A stretch of DNA of 39,608 nt from a virus, in the IMG/VR virus record IMGVR_UViG_3300050821_002799, positions 1 through 39,608 of that record; one strand, 5' to 3'. Positions 30,442 to 38,388 of the stretch are shown here, piece after piece. Position numbers and translations under genes: made by a program. How positions within the stretch are numbered: the stretch's first letter is position 1; the number at the start of each line of letters is the position of its first letter. The notes below the pieces were generated by a model. The model worked only from the letters and a program-made list of their open reading frames with translations. It made no database searches and was not told the DNA's origin.

Positions 30442-30674
30442 GCTGGCAGCACCAACGCGAGATGACGCCGGCGCAGTTCGAGGCGGCGCTCGGCAAGTTG
30501 AAGCTGACCCAGGCCGCCGCGGCTCGGTTTTTGGGCATCACCGCGCGCCAGGTCGCCCGGCTCAAGGTCGGCGAGCGCGTGGTGAAGGTCGAGACCGCAC
30601 TGCTGCTGCGCTCGATGATCGCGCACGGCGATCAGCCGGTGGTGCCGAAACCAACCGGGAGGCCGCAATGGTGA
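30438..30674 (+). CDS. XRE/Cro-type HTH DNA-binding protein (candidate repressor)
   Basis: The 78-aa product has a clear helix-turn-helix: MTPAQFEAALGKLKLTQAAAARFLGITARQVARLKVGERVVKVETALLLRSMI. LTQAAAARFLG is the first HTH helix and ITARQVARLKVGE the recognition helix with the G-E turn. This is a common phage regulator pattern. It is the third gene behind the promoter that carries operator copy 2. That makes it the leading candidate for binding the GGACCANTGGTCC sites and setting both divergent operons. This link is inferred. Confidence 0.78.
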   Translation: MSWQHQREMTPAQFEAALGKLKLTQAAAARFLGITARQVARLKVGERVVKVETALLLRSMIAHGDQPVVPKPTGRPQW

Positions 30675-30745
30675 CGCGCATGACGCTGGTTAAAATCAGT
30701 GTCTATAGCTTCTGGCTGCTGGTGCTGGTCTGGCTGTTCAGCTGA
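30668..30745 (+). CDS. Tiny membrane peptide (25 aa)
   Basis: The ATG at 30668 overlaps the HTH gene by 7 nt. The product MVTRMTLVKISVYSFWLLVLVWLFS is a single hydrophobic helix. It ends 37 nt before a strong terminator, so it is the last gene of the rightward repressor operon. Short size keeps confidence low. Confidence 0.4.
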   Translation: MVTRMTLVKISVYSFWLLVLVWLFS

Positions 30746-30782
30746 CCGTTGACGACGCTCCGGATCCGGTGTCTTTTGCCTG

Positions 30783-30815
30783 GGCCCCACCACTTGGTGG
30801 GGCCTCGGTCGTTTT
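30783..30815 (+). terminator. Intrinsic terminator, rightward repressor operon
   Basis: A perfect 10-bp stem (GGCCCCACCA/TGGTGGGGCC, 30783-30792 and 30795-30804) is followed by TCGGTCGTTTT. The palindrome is nearly continuous (2-nt centre, so the real loop is 4-6 nt). The four-T run is short and 8 nt from the stem, so efficiency may be partial, but the stem is the strongest in the window. Confidence 0.65.
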
Positions 30816-30826
30816 GGGCGTCGAAG

Positions 30827-31024
30827 ATGTGGATGTCGGGCATGTCGGGCATGAAGATCGTACCACTGATCGCGGCCTCGGAGGCCGAGAGCCGCGATCA
30901 GCTGCTCTTGCACCTGCAGGAGACCAGCTACCGGCTGGTGGTGGCGCTGGACGAAAAAATCCAGCGATTAGAAGCACGTATCGCGAAATTGGAGGGCGGG
31001 GTGGTTCCGCCGTTAAATGGCTAA
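30827..31024 (+). CDS. Small helical protein (65 aa), start uncertain
   Basis: Four in-frame ATGs (30827, 30833, 30842, 30851) follow the terminator closely and none has a good ribosome site; the first is used. The core MKIVPLIAASEAESRDQLLLHLQETSYRLVVALDEKIQRLEARIAKLEGG is helical with a coiled-coil second half. It overlaps the next gene by 8 nt. Function unknown; it may begin the late packaging transcript. Confidence 0.55.
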   Translation: MWMSGMSGMKIVPLIAASEAESRDQLLLHLQETSYRLVVALDEKIQRLEARIAKLEGGVVPPLNG

Positions 31025-31268
31025 CGCCAAACGCAAAACCCCAGACACTCTTGCTCACATGCGTTCCTTGGCGCGCGGCTACACCGCGTCCTGCATCAAA
31101 ACGCTGGGCGGCTACGCCAATGGCGCCGAGACCGATGCCGACATCAAGCTGCGCGCGATCGGCATGCTGCTCGACCGCGGCTGGGGCAAGCCGAACCAGC
31201 CGCACACCGATGCCGAGGGTGGCGATCTGAAGATCATTTTGCGCACCATCGTGGACAAGAAACCATGA
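31017..31268 (+). CDS. Small terminase-region protein (candidate small terminase)
   Basis: The 83-aa product MANAKRKTPDTLAHMRSLARGYTASCIKTLGGYAN then DADIKLRAIGMLLDRGWGKPNQPHTDAEGGDLKIILRTIV matches a pattern of phage proteins coded close before large terminases (AxxxxxCIxxLxxxxxxxxxxxxxRxxAxxxLLDRGWGKPxQ). Such proteins are often called small terminase subunits or HTH-like, but at 83 aa it would be short. It is four genes before the large subunit. The assignment is tentative. Confidence 0.5.
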   Translation: MANAKRKTPDTLAHMRSLARGYTASCIKTLGGYANGAETDADIKLRAIGMLLDRGWGKPNQPHTDAEGGDLKIILRTIVDKKP

Positions 31269-31456
31269 GCGAGACCGCCGTCGCCGTACTGCCGTCCTGG
31301 CTGCGCGGCCGCGGCAACAGCTGCGAGACCTGCGTCAGCTGGAGCAAGGACAAGTACATCGAGTACTGCGGCATGTGCACCAACCCGGCCTCGCTCGACA
31401 GCGGCGAGATCACCGACAGCCGCTATCGCTGTTCGAAATTCGAGCGAAGGAGCTGA
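31265..31456 (+). CDS. Cys-rich small protein (63 aa)
   Basis: ATGA overlap with the gene before. C20-xx-C23-xSW, Y-C35-GM-C38 and RYR-C56-SKF give one zinc site plus one extra Cys, in the order CETCVSW...YCGMC...RCSKFE. This pattern is seen in many phage accessory proteins. Function unknown. It directly precedes the Acb2-like gene. Confidence 0.62.
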   Translation: MSETAVAVLPSWLRGRGNSCETCVSWSKDKYIEYCGMCTNPASLDSGEITDSRYRCSKFERRS

Positions 31457-31460
31457 CACC

Positions 31461-31685
31461 ATGGCGGAGAGCATGAGCCTGGGCGCGCAGCGGGTGCGCG
31501 AGAGCTTCAACCCGAGCGGCACCGAGATGGCCACGATGGTCGACAAGCTCAAGCGCTACACTGCGGATTTGATCGACCTGTGCGAGGAGCTGAAGCACCT
31601 CGACCCGCGGCTCGCCAGCTTGGCGCAGACCGCGTATGAGGAGGCGGCGATGTGGGCGGTGAAGGCGGCTACCACGAAGAAATGA
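31461..31685 (+). CDS. Acb2-like anti-CBASS protein (Acb2/Tad1-type cyclic-nucleotide sponge)
   Basis: The 74-aa protein has FNPSGTEMATMVDKLKRYTADLIDLCEELKHLDPRLASLAQTAYEEAAMWAVKAA. The C-terminal signature A-x-T-x-x-E-E-A-x-MW65-A-x-x-A matches the conserved end of Acb2 (for example T4 Acb2 with TKLKEASMWACRA). It has the expected two-helix hairpin plus short N-terminus and the small size (Acb2 is about 90 aa). Acb2 forms hexamers that bind cyclic di- and trinucleotides and so block CBASS effectors. I recall the family motif rather than aligning it, so ligand range is inferred. The CTGACACC gap before the ATG has AAGGAG 9 nt upstream. Confidence 0.75.
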   Translation: MAESMSLGAQRVRESFNPSGTEMATMVDKLKRYTADLIDLCEELKHLDPRLASLAQTAYEEAAMWAVKAATTKK

Positions 31686-31801
31686 TTGATGTGCTGATCT
31701 ACCTGTCGGTGTTCCTGCTCGGCTTCATCACGTTTCCGCTGATGTTGTGGCTGATGCAGTCAATGTTGCGACGGACGTGGCCGATGGATGATGAGCAATG
31801 A
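31682..31801 (+). CDS. Tiny membrane protein (39 aa)
   Basis: ATGA overlaps join it to the Acb2-like gene before and the 72-aa gene after. The product MIDVLIYLSVFLLGFITFPLMLWLMQSM has one membrane helix, then a basic/acidic tail (LRRTWPMDDEQ). The double coupling supports it as real; role unknown. Confidence 0.5.
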   Translation: MIDVLIYLSVFLLGFITFPLMLWLMQSMLRRTWPMDDEQ

Positions 31802-32016
31802 GCACAAGTCGGCAAACCCATCTTAATCAGCAAGACGGTAAGCGCTCCGTGCAAAAGCAACGTCGGGCGCAGATGTACAGCGACTTTGCTGTCGTCAAGC
31901 GGGGGCCGAGCAAGGATGAGTTACGCGCAGCTGCCGAGCGGGCACTCGGCGAGTGGCAGCTCAAAAATCAACCTCGCACCTCTAACCTGAGTGATCACCT
32001 GCGGAAGAAATACTGA
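31798..32016 (+). CDS. Small basic protein immediately before large terminase (72 aa)
   Basis: The product MSTSRQTHLNQQDGKRSVQKQRRAQMYSDFAVVKRGPSKDELRAAAERALGEWQ ends LSDHLRKKY. It is rich in Arg/Lys/Gln and mostly helical, consistent with binding nucleic acid. Its TGA overlaps the terminase ATG (TGATG). Position makes it another candidate small-terminase or packaging accessory, but no HTH is clear. Confidence 0.58.
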   Translation: MSTSRQTHLNQQDGKRSVQKQRRAQMYSDFAVVKRGPSKDELRAAAERALGEWQLKNQPRTSNLSDHLRKKY

Positions 32017-33398
32017 TGAAGCACGTGGCGTCTGATGAGTTCGTGATGCCCGCCAACGACTGGTGGCCGCGCGACCACCAGATGAAGCTGTGGCAGTATC
32101 TGCAAGGCGGCGGCGACCGCGCGGTGGCGATCTGGCACCGCCGTGCCGGCAAGGACGAGATCTGCCTGCACCACGCCGCGATGTCGGGCTTGAAGCGGAT
32201 CGGCAACTACTGGCACTGCCTGCCGGAGTATAACCAGGCGCGCAAGGCGATCTGGACTGCGATCAACGCCCACACCGGCAAGCGCCGGATCGATGAGGCC
32301 TTCCCGCCCGAGATCCGCGCCAACACCAACGACAACGAGATGTTCATCCGGCTGCACAACGGCTCGACGTTTCAGTGCATCGGCTCCGATCGCTACGACG
32401 CCGCGCTCGGCGCCGGCCCGGCCGGCATCACCTATTCCGAGTACGCGACCGCGAACCCGAGCGCCTGGGCCTATCATCGCCCGATGCTGCAGGAGAACCA
32501 TGGCTGGGCGGTTTTCATCACTACGCCGCGCGGTCACAACCACGCCAAGGCGATCTACGAATATGCCCAGCGCACCCGCGGCTGGTTCGCCGAGGTGCTC
32601 ACCGCCGAGCAGACTGGCGCGCTGACGCCGGCCGAGCTGGCCGAGGCGCTGAGCGAGTATCAATCGCTGTACGGCCTCGACATGGGCACCGCGGCGTTCG
32701 ACCAGGAGTATCTCTGCAGCTTCAACGCGGCGATCGTCGGCGCCTTCTACGCGCGCGAGATGAGCGAGGTGCGCAACGAGGGCCGTATCACCGAGGCCGC
32801 GATCGCGCTGCCCAACGTGCCAGTGCATCGCGCCTGGGATCTCGGGGTCGGCAATGACACCAGCATTTGGTGGTTTCAAATGCGCGGCGCGCAGCTCGTC
32901 ATCCTCGACCACTACGCGACCTCAGGCGTCGGCGTCGAGCACTACGCCGAGGTGATCGAGAAGCGCAAGCAAGAGCACGGCTGGCTCGACGGCGTCGACT
33001 TCGTGCCGCATGACGCCAACGTCAAGGAGTGGGGCACCGGCCGCACCCGGATCGAGACCATGGGGCTCTTGGGCCTGCATCCGAGCCCGGTGCCGATGGC
33101 GACGATCGACGACGGCATCCAGGCGGTGCGCCGCACTTTGCCGCTGTGCGTGTTCCACCCGCGCTGCGAAGCCGGCGGCATCAGCGCGCTGGAGCAGTAT
33201 CGCCGCGAGTGGGACGATGATAAGAAATGTTTCAAGGCCTCGGCCTACAAGGATTGGACCACCGACCCGGCTGATGCGTTCAGATACCTGGCGCAGGCCT
33301 GGAAGCCGGCGCCGTTGCGACGTGTCAAGCCGCCAGCCCCAACCGGCTGGATCATCCCGCCGCCACCGGACAGTCGCCGGGGCGGCATCGTTCTATAA
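32016..33398 (+). CDS. terL: Terminase large subunit
   Basis: The 460-aa protein drives packaging of DNA into the prohead. The N-terminal ATPase has HRRAGK46D (Walker A of the R-x-A-G-K type), then GITYSE142Y as Walker B with the catalytic Glu and FITTPRGHNH as the coupling motif. The C-terminal RNase H-like nuclease has AWD275LGVGNDTS, a VPHDA strand near the middle and the final DPADAFRYL. An aromatic-rich start (WWPRDHQ) precedes the ATPase. Upstream overlap is TGATG. A portal follows after a Pro/Gly-rich gene, as expected in tailed phages. Confidence 0.93.
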   Translation: MKHVASDEFVMPANDWWPRDHQMKLWQYLQGGGDRAVAIWHRRAGKDEICLHHAAMSGLKRIGNYWHCLPEYNQARKAIWTAINAHTGKRRIDEAFPPEIRANTNDNEMFIRLHNGSTFQCIGSDRYDAALGAGPAGITYSEYATANPSAWAYHRPMLQENHGWAVFITTPRGHNHAKAIYEYAQRTRGWFAEVLTAEQTGALTPAELAEALSEYQSLYGLDMGTAAFDQEYLCSFNAAIVGAFYAREMSEVRNEGRITEAAIALPNVPVHRAWDLGVGNDTSIWWFQMRGAQLVILDHYATSGVGVEHYAEVIEKRKQEHGWLDGVDFVPHDANVKEWGTGRTRIETMGLLGLHPSPVPMATIDDGIQAVRRTLPLCVFHPRCEAGGISALEQYRREWDDDKKCFKASAYKDWTTDPADAFRYLAQAWKPAPLRRVKPPAPTGWIIPPPPDSRRGGIVL

Positions 33399-33424
33399 GC
33401 CCGCCAACAACCAGAGGAAACCCC

Positions 33425-34108
33425 ATGCAGCCACGACCATTTCTGGCGATGATCACCCCCATCGACACCGGCCCAGTCGATCCCGGCTACGGCGTCGGCA
33501 TCGGCAGCCCCGGCCGCCCGACGCATCCGATCGCGCCCGGCGGCCCGCCGCCCGGCTACTGGGGCGGCATCGCCCCGCCCTACCCGGATCAGGGTCTGCC
33601 CGGCGGCCAGCCGCATCCGTCGCACCCGATCGCGCCCGGTGGCCCGCCGCCTGGCGTGTGGCCCAACCCGCCCGGCCAGGGCCCCGGCAATCCGCCCGGC
33701 TTCTGGGGCGGCACGGCGCCGCCTTACGTCGACATTGGCGGACCAGGGCCACAGCCGCAGCCGCCACAGCCACCGGTGGGCGGACGGCCGCCGGATGGCG
33801 GGGTCGGGATCTCGCAGCTGCCCAACATGATCTGGGCCTATGTGCCCGGTCAGGGCTGGATGTGGGTTCAGATGCCCGGCGGAGGCGGTGGAGGCGGTTC
33901 GCCGCCACGGCCGGACCACACCCTGCCGGGTCAGCAGCCGCACCCGGATCATGGTCTGCCGGGCCAGCAGCCGCACCCCGACCACAGCCTGCCGGGCTCG
34001 CAGCCGCACCCGGATCAGGGCCTGCCAGGTTCGCAGCCACAGCCCTCGCACCCGATCGCGGGACAACCGCCGAGCCAGCCGGCACCGTCGCCGACCAAGC
34101 CGGCCTGA
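33425..34108 (+). CDS. Pro/Gly-rich repeat protein between terminase and portal
   Basis: AGAGG lies 8 nt before the ATG. The 227-aa product is about half Pro and Gly, with units such as HPIAPGGPPPGYWGG and four 11-residue repeats LPG(Q/S)QPHPD(H/Q)(G/S) at the C-terminus. A less biased segment (ISQLPNMIWAYVPGQGWMWVQMPGG) lies in the middle. Such proteins near head genes are usually disordered. No domain is recognised. It is unlike its GC-rich neighbours only in composition. Confidence 0.62.
   Translation: MQPRPFLAMITPIDTGPVDPGYGVGIGSPGRPTHPIAPGGPPPGYWGGIAPPYPDQGLPGGQPHPSHPIAPGGPPPGVWPNPPGQGPGNPPGFWGGTAPPYVDIGGPGPQPQPPQPPVGGRPPDGGVGISQLPNMIWAYVPGQGWMWVQMPGGGGGGGSPPRPDHTLPGQQPHPDHGLPGQQPHPDHSLPGSQPHPDQGLPGSQPQPSHPIAGQPPSQPAPSPTKPA
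33923..34054. repeat. 33-bp tandem repeats (four units)
   Basis: Four units of 33 bp encode LPGQQPHPDHG, LPGQQPHPDHS, LPGSQPHPDQG and a degenerate LPGSQPQPSHP. Units differ at several third positions, so expansion is old or selection keeps the protein repeat. Confidence 0.8.
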
Positions 34109-34120
34109 CCGAGGCGGAGA

Positions 34121-34146
34121 CCCTGGCGCGCTACTCGACGCCAGGG
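34121..34146 (+). other. Stem-loop between the Pro-rich gene and the portal
   Basis: CCCTGGCG (34121-34128) and CGCCAGGG (34139-34146) form a perfect 8-bp stem with a 10-nt loop in the 98-nt gap. No U-run follows, so it is not an intrinsic terminator; it may stabilise or process the late transcript. The rest of the gap has no gene that I trust. Confidence 0.45.
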
Positions 34147-34206
34147 CTCCGACGCAATACGCTGGCCTGAAGGATGCGACAGCGGAACTGACGGGAAAGC
34201 CACGTC

Positions 34207-36651
34207 ATGGCCGACGACGCACCTGTGGAAGCCGACCTGCGGCACGATGATCAGGAATACAATCCAGCCGTCGAGCCGCAGAAATCGAAGGCGTGGCTCA
34301 ACCTGCTGCTGGAGAGCGAGAAGGCGTTCGAGGACTGGAACGACCGCTGCGACAACATCGATCTGCTGTACGCCTCGCTCACCCGGCTCGCCACCAACAC
34401 CTACGGCGACGGCTTCGCCGCGCGCGACAAGCAGTTCGCGATATTTTGGGCGAACTGTGAAGTGATCAAACCCTCGATCTACGCCAAGCCTCCCGTTCCG
34501 GTTGTGGTGCCGAAATTCAAAGATCGGAGACCGGTGTACCAGGCGGCTAGCGAGTTCATGGAGCGCTGCTGCATCGTCAGCTTCGATCTTACCCGCATCA
34601 ACGACCTGATGCTGTTGGTGCGCGATGACGTTGCATTGCTCAGCCGCGGCGTTGCCTGGTGCCGCTACGAGAGCGCCGGCGAGGGTTATTACGCCACCGA
34701 GCGGGTCTGCGTCGACTTCAAAGCGCGGCGCGATTTCCTGCACAGCCTGTCGCCGAACTGGCGCGAGGTGACCTGGGTCGCGGCCGCAAGCTACCTGACG
34801 CGATCGCAGGCGCGCGAGCGGTTCTTCCCACACTCAGGCAACGCCTACCAGGACGCCGATTACAAGGTCAACAAAGAGAGCCAGGAAGTCGGCGGCGGTG
34901 ACAACCGTGAGCGCGCTGCGTTCTGGGAGATCTGGGACAAGGCCTCGCGCCGCGTGGTGTGGGTGGCGCACGGCTGCGAGGACATCCTCGACGAGGACGA
35001 CCCGCATCTCGAACTGCAAAACTATTTCCCGTGTCCGAAGCCGGCCTACGCCACCACGCAGCGCGGCTCGCTGGTGCCGGTGCCGGACGTGATGCAGTAC
35101 AAGGACCAACTCGACGAGATCAACATGCTGACCGCGCGGATCCACGGCCTGGCCGACGCGCTGGAGTTGAAAGGCTTCTACCCCGCCGGCGGCGGCGAGA
35201 TCGCCGAGGCGGTCGAGACCGCGGTGAAGACCCACAGCTCCAGTCGCGTTCTGGTGCCGGTGGCGAACTGGGCCGCGTTTGGCAACGTCGGCAAGGATCC
35301 GATCATCTGGATGCCGATCGACATGGTGTCGCAAACCGTGATCGCGCTGGTGACGCTGCGCAAGCAGATCATCGACGATATCTATCAACTCACTGGCATG
35401 GCCGACATCATGCGCGGCGACACCGATCCGGACGAGACCTTGGGCGCGCAGCAGCTCAAGACGCAGTACGGCACCACGCGGATCCGCGACAAGCAGCAGG
35501 AGCTGGTGCGGCTGGCGCGCGACCTGGTCGAGATCAGTAGCGAGATCATGACGCAGAAGTTCAAGCCGCAGACCATGATCGAGATGAGCCAGACCCAGCT
35601 GCCGACCACGCGCATGGTCGAGCGCCAGGTGCAGCAGCTCGAACAGCAGCTGCAGCAGCAGATCCAAACCTTTCAGCAGCAGATGGCGCCACCACCGCAA
35701 CTGGCGCCTCCGCAAGGGCCGCCTGGTCCCCCAGCCGGTCCTGTGCCAGGCGGCCAGCTACCGCCTGGCGCAAGCCCGCCAGGCGGCGGATCACCGCCTG
35801 GCGGGCAACCACCGCCCAACCCGCAAGCTGATCAGCAGCGCCAGCAGCAGATGCAGCAGGCGCAGACCCAGCTGGAGCAGATGGTGACCGAGATCGAGCA
35901 GGCGCAGCAGCAGGTCACGATCGAGCAGGTGCTCAACTTCCTGAAGGACAACCGCGCCAAATCATTCGTGCTCGACATCGAGACCGACAGTACCATCATG
36001 GCTGACGAGAACGGCGAGAAGCAGCGCCGCACCGAGTTCGTCGGCGTGCTCGGTCAGCTGCTGCCGCAGCTGGCGCAGATGATTTCCGCCGATCCGTCGA
36101 CCGCGGATTTCTGCGGCGAGCTACTCAAGTTCGCCACTGCGCCGTTCCGCGCCGGCCGTGCGCTTGATGGTGCGATCGACGAGCTGGTCGAGCAGATGAA
36201 GGCCAAGGGCCAGGGCCCGCAGGGCCAGGATCCGACCACGGCGCAGGGCCAGGTCATGCTGCAAATCGAGACCATGAAGGACGCCACGGTGCGCGCCAAG
36301 AACCAGGCCGACGCCAAGCTGGCGGCCGACAAGCTCGCGATGGAGAACGCGCACTTCCAGCAGAAGCTGCAGAGCGACGCCACCATGAAGCAGATGGATA
36401 TGTCGGGCCAGGCTGGTAAGGCGGAGGCCGACGTTGCGGTGCAGGGACAGAAGATGCAGGAGAGCCAGCAGGCGCACCAGGCCGAGATGGCGAAAGCGCA
36501 GGCCGAGCTGCAGCTGACGCAGCAGAAGGCGATGCTGATGGCGGCGCAGCACCGCATGAAGGCCAGCGACATGGCGGCGCGCCAAAGTGAGCGGCAGGCG
36601 GCAATGCAGATGAAGGCGCAGCAGCCGCCGCCGGCGCCGGGAGGGATCTGA
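34207..36651 (+). CDS. Portal protein with long Gln-rich C-terminus
   Basis: The 814-aa protein is the dodecameric ring through which DNA passes. Typical segments are FWANCEVIKPSIYAKPPVPVV and LLVRDDVALLSRGVAWCRYE. VPVPDVMQYKDQLDEINMLTARI and LTGMADIMRGDTDPDETLGAQQLKTQYGTTRI (the portal stem/crown helix region) follow. Residues ~470-560 are Gln- and Pro/Gly-rich (QQLEQQLQQQ, then PPGPPAGPVPGG), then a long coiled coil with KNQADAKLAADKLAMENAHFQQK to the end, like a barrel extension into the capsid. It is larger than many portals, mostly through this tail. Followed by a 56-aa gene with one-base overlap. Confidence 0.9.
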   Translation: MADDAPVEADLRHDDQEYNPAVEPQKSKAWLNLLLESEKAFEDWNDRCDNIDLLYASLTRLATNTYGDGFAARDKQFAIFWANCEVIKPSIYAKPPVPVVVPKFKDRRPVYQAASEFMERCCIVSFDLTRINDLMLLVRDDVALLSRGVAWCRYESAGEGYYATERVCVDFKARRDFLHSLSPNWREVTWVAAASYLTRSQARERFFPHSGNAYQDADYKVNKESQEVGGGDNRERAAFWEIWDKASRRVVWVAHGCEDILDEDDPHLELQNYFPCPKPAYATTQRGSLVPVPDVMQYKDQLDEINMLTARIHGLADALELKGFYPAGGGEIAEAVETAVKTHSSSRVLVPVANWAAFGNVGKDPIIWMPIDMVSQTVIALVTLRKQIIDDIYQLTGMADIMRGDTDPDETLGAQQLKTQYGTTRIRDKQQELVRLARDLVEISSEIMTQKFKPQTMIEMSQTQLPTTRMVERQVQQLEQQLQQQIQTFQQQMAPPPQLAPPQGPPGPPAGPVPGGQLPPGASPPGGGSPPGGQPPPNPQADQQRQQQMQQAQTQLEQMVTEIEQAQQQVTIEQVLNFLKDNRAKSFVLDIETDSTIMADENGEKQRRTEFVGVLGQLLPQLAQMISADPSTADFCGELLKFATAPFRAGRALDGAIDELVEQMKAKGQGPQGQDPTTAQGQVMLQIETMKDATVRAKNQADAKLAADKLAMENAHFQQKLQSDATMKQMDMSGQAGKAEADVAVQGQKMQESQQAHQAEMAKAQAELQLTQQKAMLMAAQHRMKASDMAARQSERQAAMQMKAQQPPPAPGGI
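35746..35803. repeat. Alternating palindromic repeats within the portal linker
   Basis: CCAGGCGG (35746-35753), CCGCCTGGCG (35761-35770), CGCCAGGCGG (35777-35786) and CCGCCTGGCG (35794-35803) alternate in orientation with 7-8 nt gaps. Any neighbouring pair can form a GC-rich hairpin. They encode PPG repeats in the disordered linker. Confidence 0.7.
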
Positions 36652-36821
36652 TGGACCGCAGCAAGGAGTGGATGGCCGAGCACGGCGAGCTGGAGCGCTA
36701 CGAGAAAGTCTATGCCCGGCTGCGCGCGGCGTTCGGTCGCGCGCCAACCCATCAGGAGGTCACCAACGCGATGGACGATGACGTGATCGAGAGCTTCACC
36801 AAAGCCATCAAGGACGACTGA
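36651..36821 (+). CDS. Small acidic helical protein (56 aa)
   Basis: TGATG overlap with the portal. The product MDRSKEWMAEHGELERYEKVYARLRAAFG then THQEVTNAMDDDVIESFTKAIKDD is helical and acidic. Clear coupling and codon use support it. It may be a portal or scaffold-associated factor by position only. Confidence 0.6.
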   Translation: MDRSKEWMAEHGELERYEKVYARLRAAFGRAPTHQEVTNAMDDDVIESFTKAIKDD

Positions 36822-36822
36822 G

Positions 36823-38388
36823 ATGCCGGTCGAGCAATACGCCGACGACGACAGCGCGACGCCCTACAGCAGCGCCAGCAACATGGCAATCCAGCCTGAC
36901 TACCCGCCGCGGCCGCCGCCGCGCGACGCGCGCTGGGTGATGGGCGCGCTCGCCGCGCAGGACCAGTACCAGCCGGTGCGCGATCCCTGGAGCATCGGCA
37001 CTGGTTTGCCTGATGTCGGCAGCCCGCTGATCTCGCCAGGGCCGCAGGTCTCCGCCGGCGTGCCGGCGGTCAACCGCGCGGCGGATGTGGCCTCGCGCGT
37101 ACCCGGTCACATGATGGGCGGCTTGCTCAGCATGCCGCAGCAGCTGCTCGAGAACTCGCAGGAGGCGCTCAACACCGGCACTTATGATCCGCGCGGCCCG
37201 GTCAACGCGGCGCTGATGACGATGGGCGCCGGCGGCATCGTCGGCGTGCCGGTCAAGGGCGCCGAGACGCTGCTCGGCGCCGGCGCGGTGCGCACCAAGC
37301 CGACGGTGATGCCGCAGGTGGCCGAGCGCTACCCGGAGACGACGCCGCCGGTGCTGGCGATCGACCCGGTCAAGAACAAGGAATTTCTGCAGAAGGCGAA
37401 CAGTCCGGAGGCCGAAGCGGTGTCGAAGGCGCGGGTGGCGGCGCAGCGCGATATCAACCAAGGCAACTACACGCCGTATTTCGACCCCGCCAAGCGCTTC
37501 GACGTCGACCCGGCGAACTATCCGCCGATCGAGAGCACGCTGACCCAGCTTGCCAAGCGGCCAGGGCCGGCCAATGCGGCGGCCTACGCTGCGGCTGCTG
37601 GACCCGAAGCCGCAGCGCGGCTCGACGCCGCCTATGCCAGGGGCATGCAGCAATCGGCGGGCGCCGGCGACTGGTATCACATGGGCCAGCTGGAGAACGA
37701 GTTCATTAAGGAATACGGCCCGACCGAAGGCCCGAAGCAGTTCAAGGCCAAGTTCGCCGACGCGATGGCGGCAACCACCGGCGGCGCCGATCCGACCTCG
37801 AACCTGATGATGGCGCACTATGGCAACTACCTGCAGGCCAAAGGCCTGCCGCTGCCGGCCAAGAGCTACGACTACCCGTTCCCGGTCGGTGGCCGCTTCG
37901 CCGGCAGCAACATGGAGCAGTACCGCAAGATGCTGATGGAGGGCGCCGGCGTCACCGCGGCCAACCCGAAGCGCTACAATTTCGCCGGCAACTTCACCGG
38001 CAACCGGCTGGGATCCACCATCGATGAGCAGATGATGGGCCTGATTGAGCCAGGTGGCTCCGCCAACCCGCCCGGCGGCGCCTACGGCCAATATGAAGCG
38101 CCGGTGGCGGCCCGAGCCGCCGCCGCCGGCGTGGATCCGCGCTACTTCCAGGAGGTCGCCTGGGCCGGCGCCAAGGACGCCAAGACCAAGGGCGGTTATA
38201 CCGCGCAGCCGATGATCGGCGTCGTCAACGAGGCGATCGAGCGCACCCACCGCATCACCGGGATGCCGAAAGCGGAGATCGTGCGGCGCGGCCTGGTGCG
38301 CAGCGAGATCCCGTTGTACGGCGCCGCCGGCGCCACCACCATGGGCGCGCTGGCGGCCTCCGATCAGTATCAGGACAATGGCAGATGA
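36823..38388 (+). CDS. Head-region protein, DUF7178-like (521 aa)
   Basis: The ATG follows the preceding TGA by one base. The protein begins with a disordered Pro/Asp stretch. It then has a Gly/Ala-rich helical region (residues ~55-150, including GGLLSMPQQLLENSQEALNTGTYDPRG and a VNAALMTMGAGGIVGVP hydrophobic segment). The C-terminal half contains YFQEVAWAGAKDAKTKGGYTAQPMIGVVNEAIERTHRITGMPKAEIVRRGLV, a pattern I recall from proteins next to podovirus portals (DUF7178). Role unknown. A minor or internal head protein, or an enzyme active on host envelope, are both possible. Confidence 0.5.
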   Translation: MPVEQYADDDSATPYSSASNMAIQPDYPPRPPPRDARWVMGALAAQDQYQPVRDPWSIGTGLPDVGSPLISPGPQVSAGVPAVNRAADVASRVPGHMMGGLLSMPQQLLENSQEALNTGTYDPRGPVNAALMTMGAGGIVGVPVKGAETLLGAGAVRTKPTVMPQVAERYPETTPPVLAIDPVKNKEFLQKANSPEAEAVSKARVAAQRDINQGNYTPYFDPAKRFDVDPANYPPIESTLTQLAKRPGPANAAAYAAAAGPEAAARLDAAYARGMQQSAGAGDWYHMGQLENEFIKEYGPTEGPKQFKAKFADAMAATTGGADPTSNLMMAHYGNYLQAKGLPLPAKSYDYPFPVGGRFAGSNMEQYRKMLMEGAGVTAANPKRYNFAGNFTGNRLGSTIDEQMMGLIEPGGSANPPGGAYGQYEAPVAARAAAAGVDPRYFQEVAWAGAKDAKTKGGYTAQPMIGVVNEAIERTHRITGMPKAEIVRRGLVRSEIPLYGAAGATTMGALAASDQYQDNGR

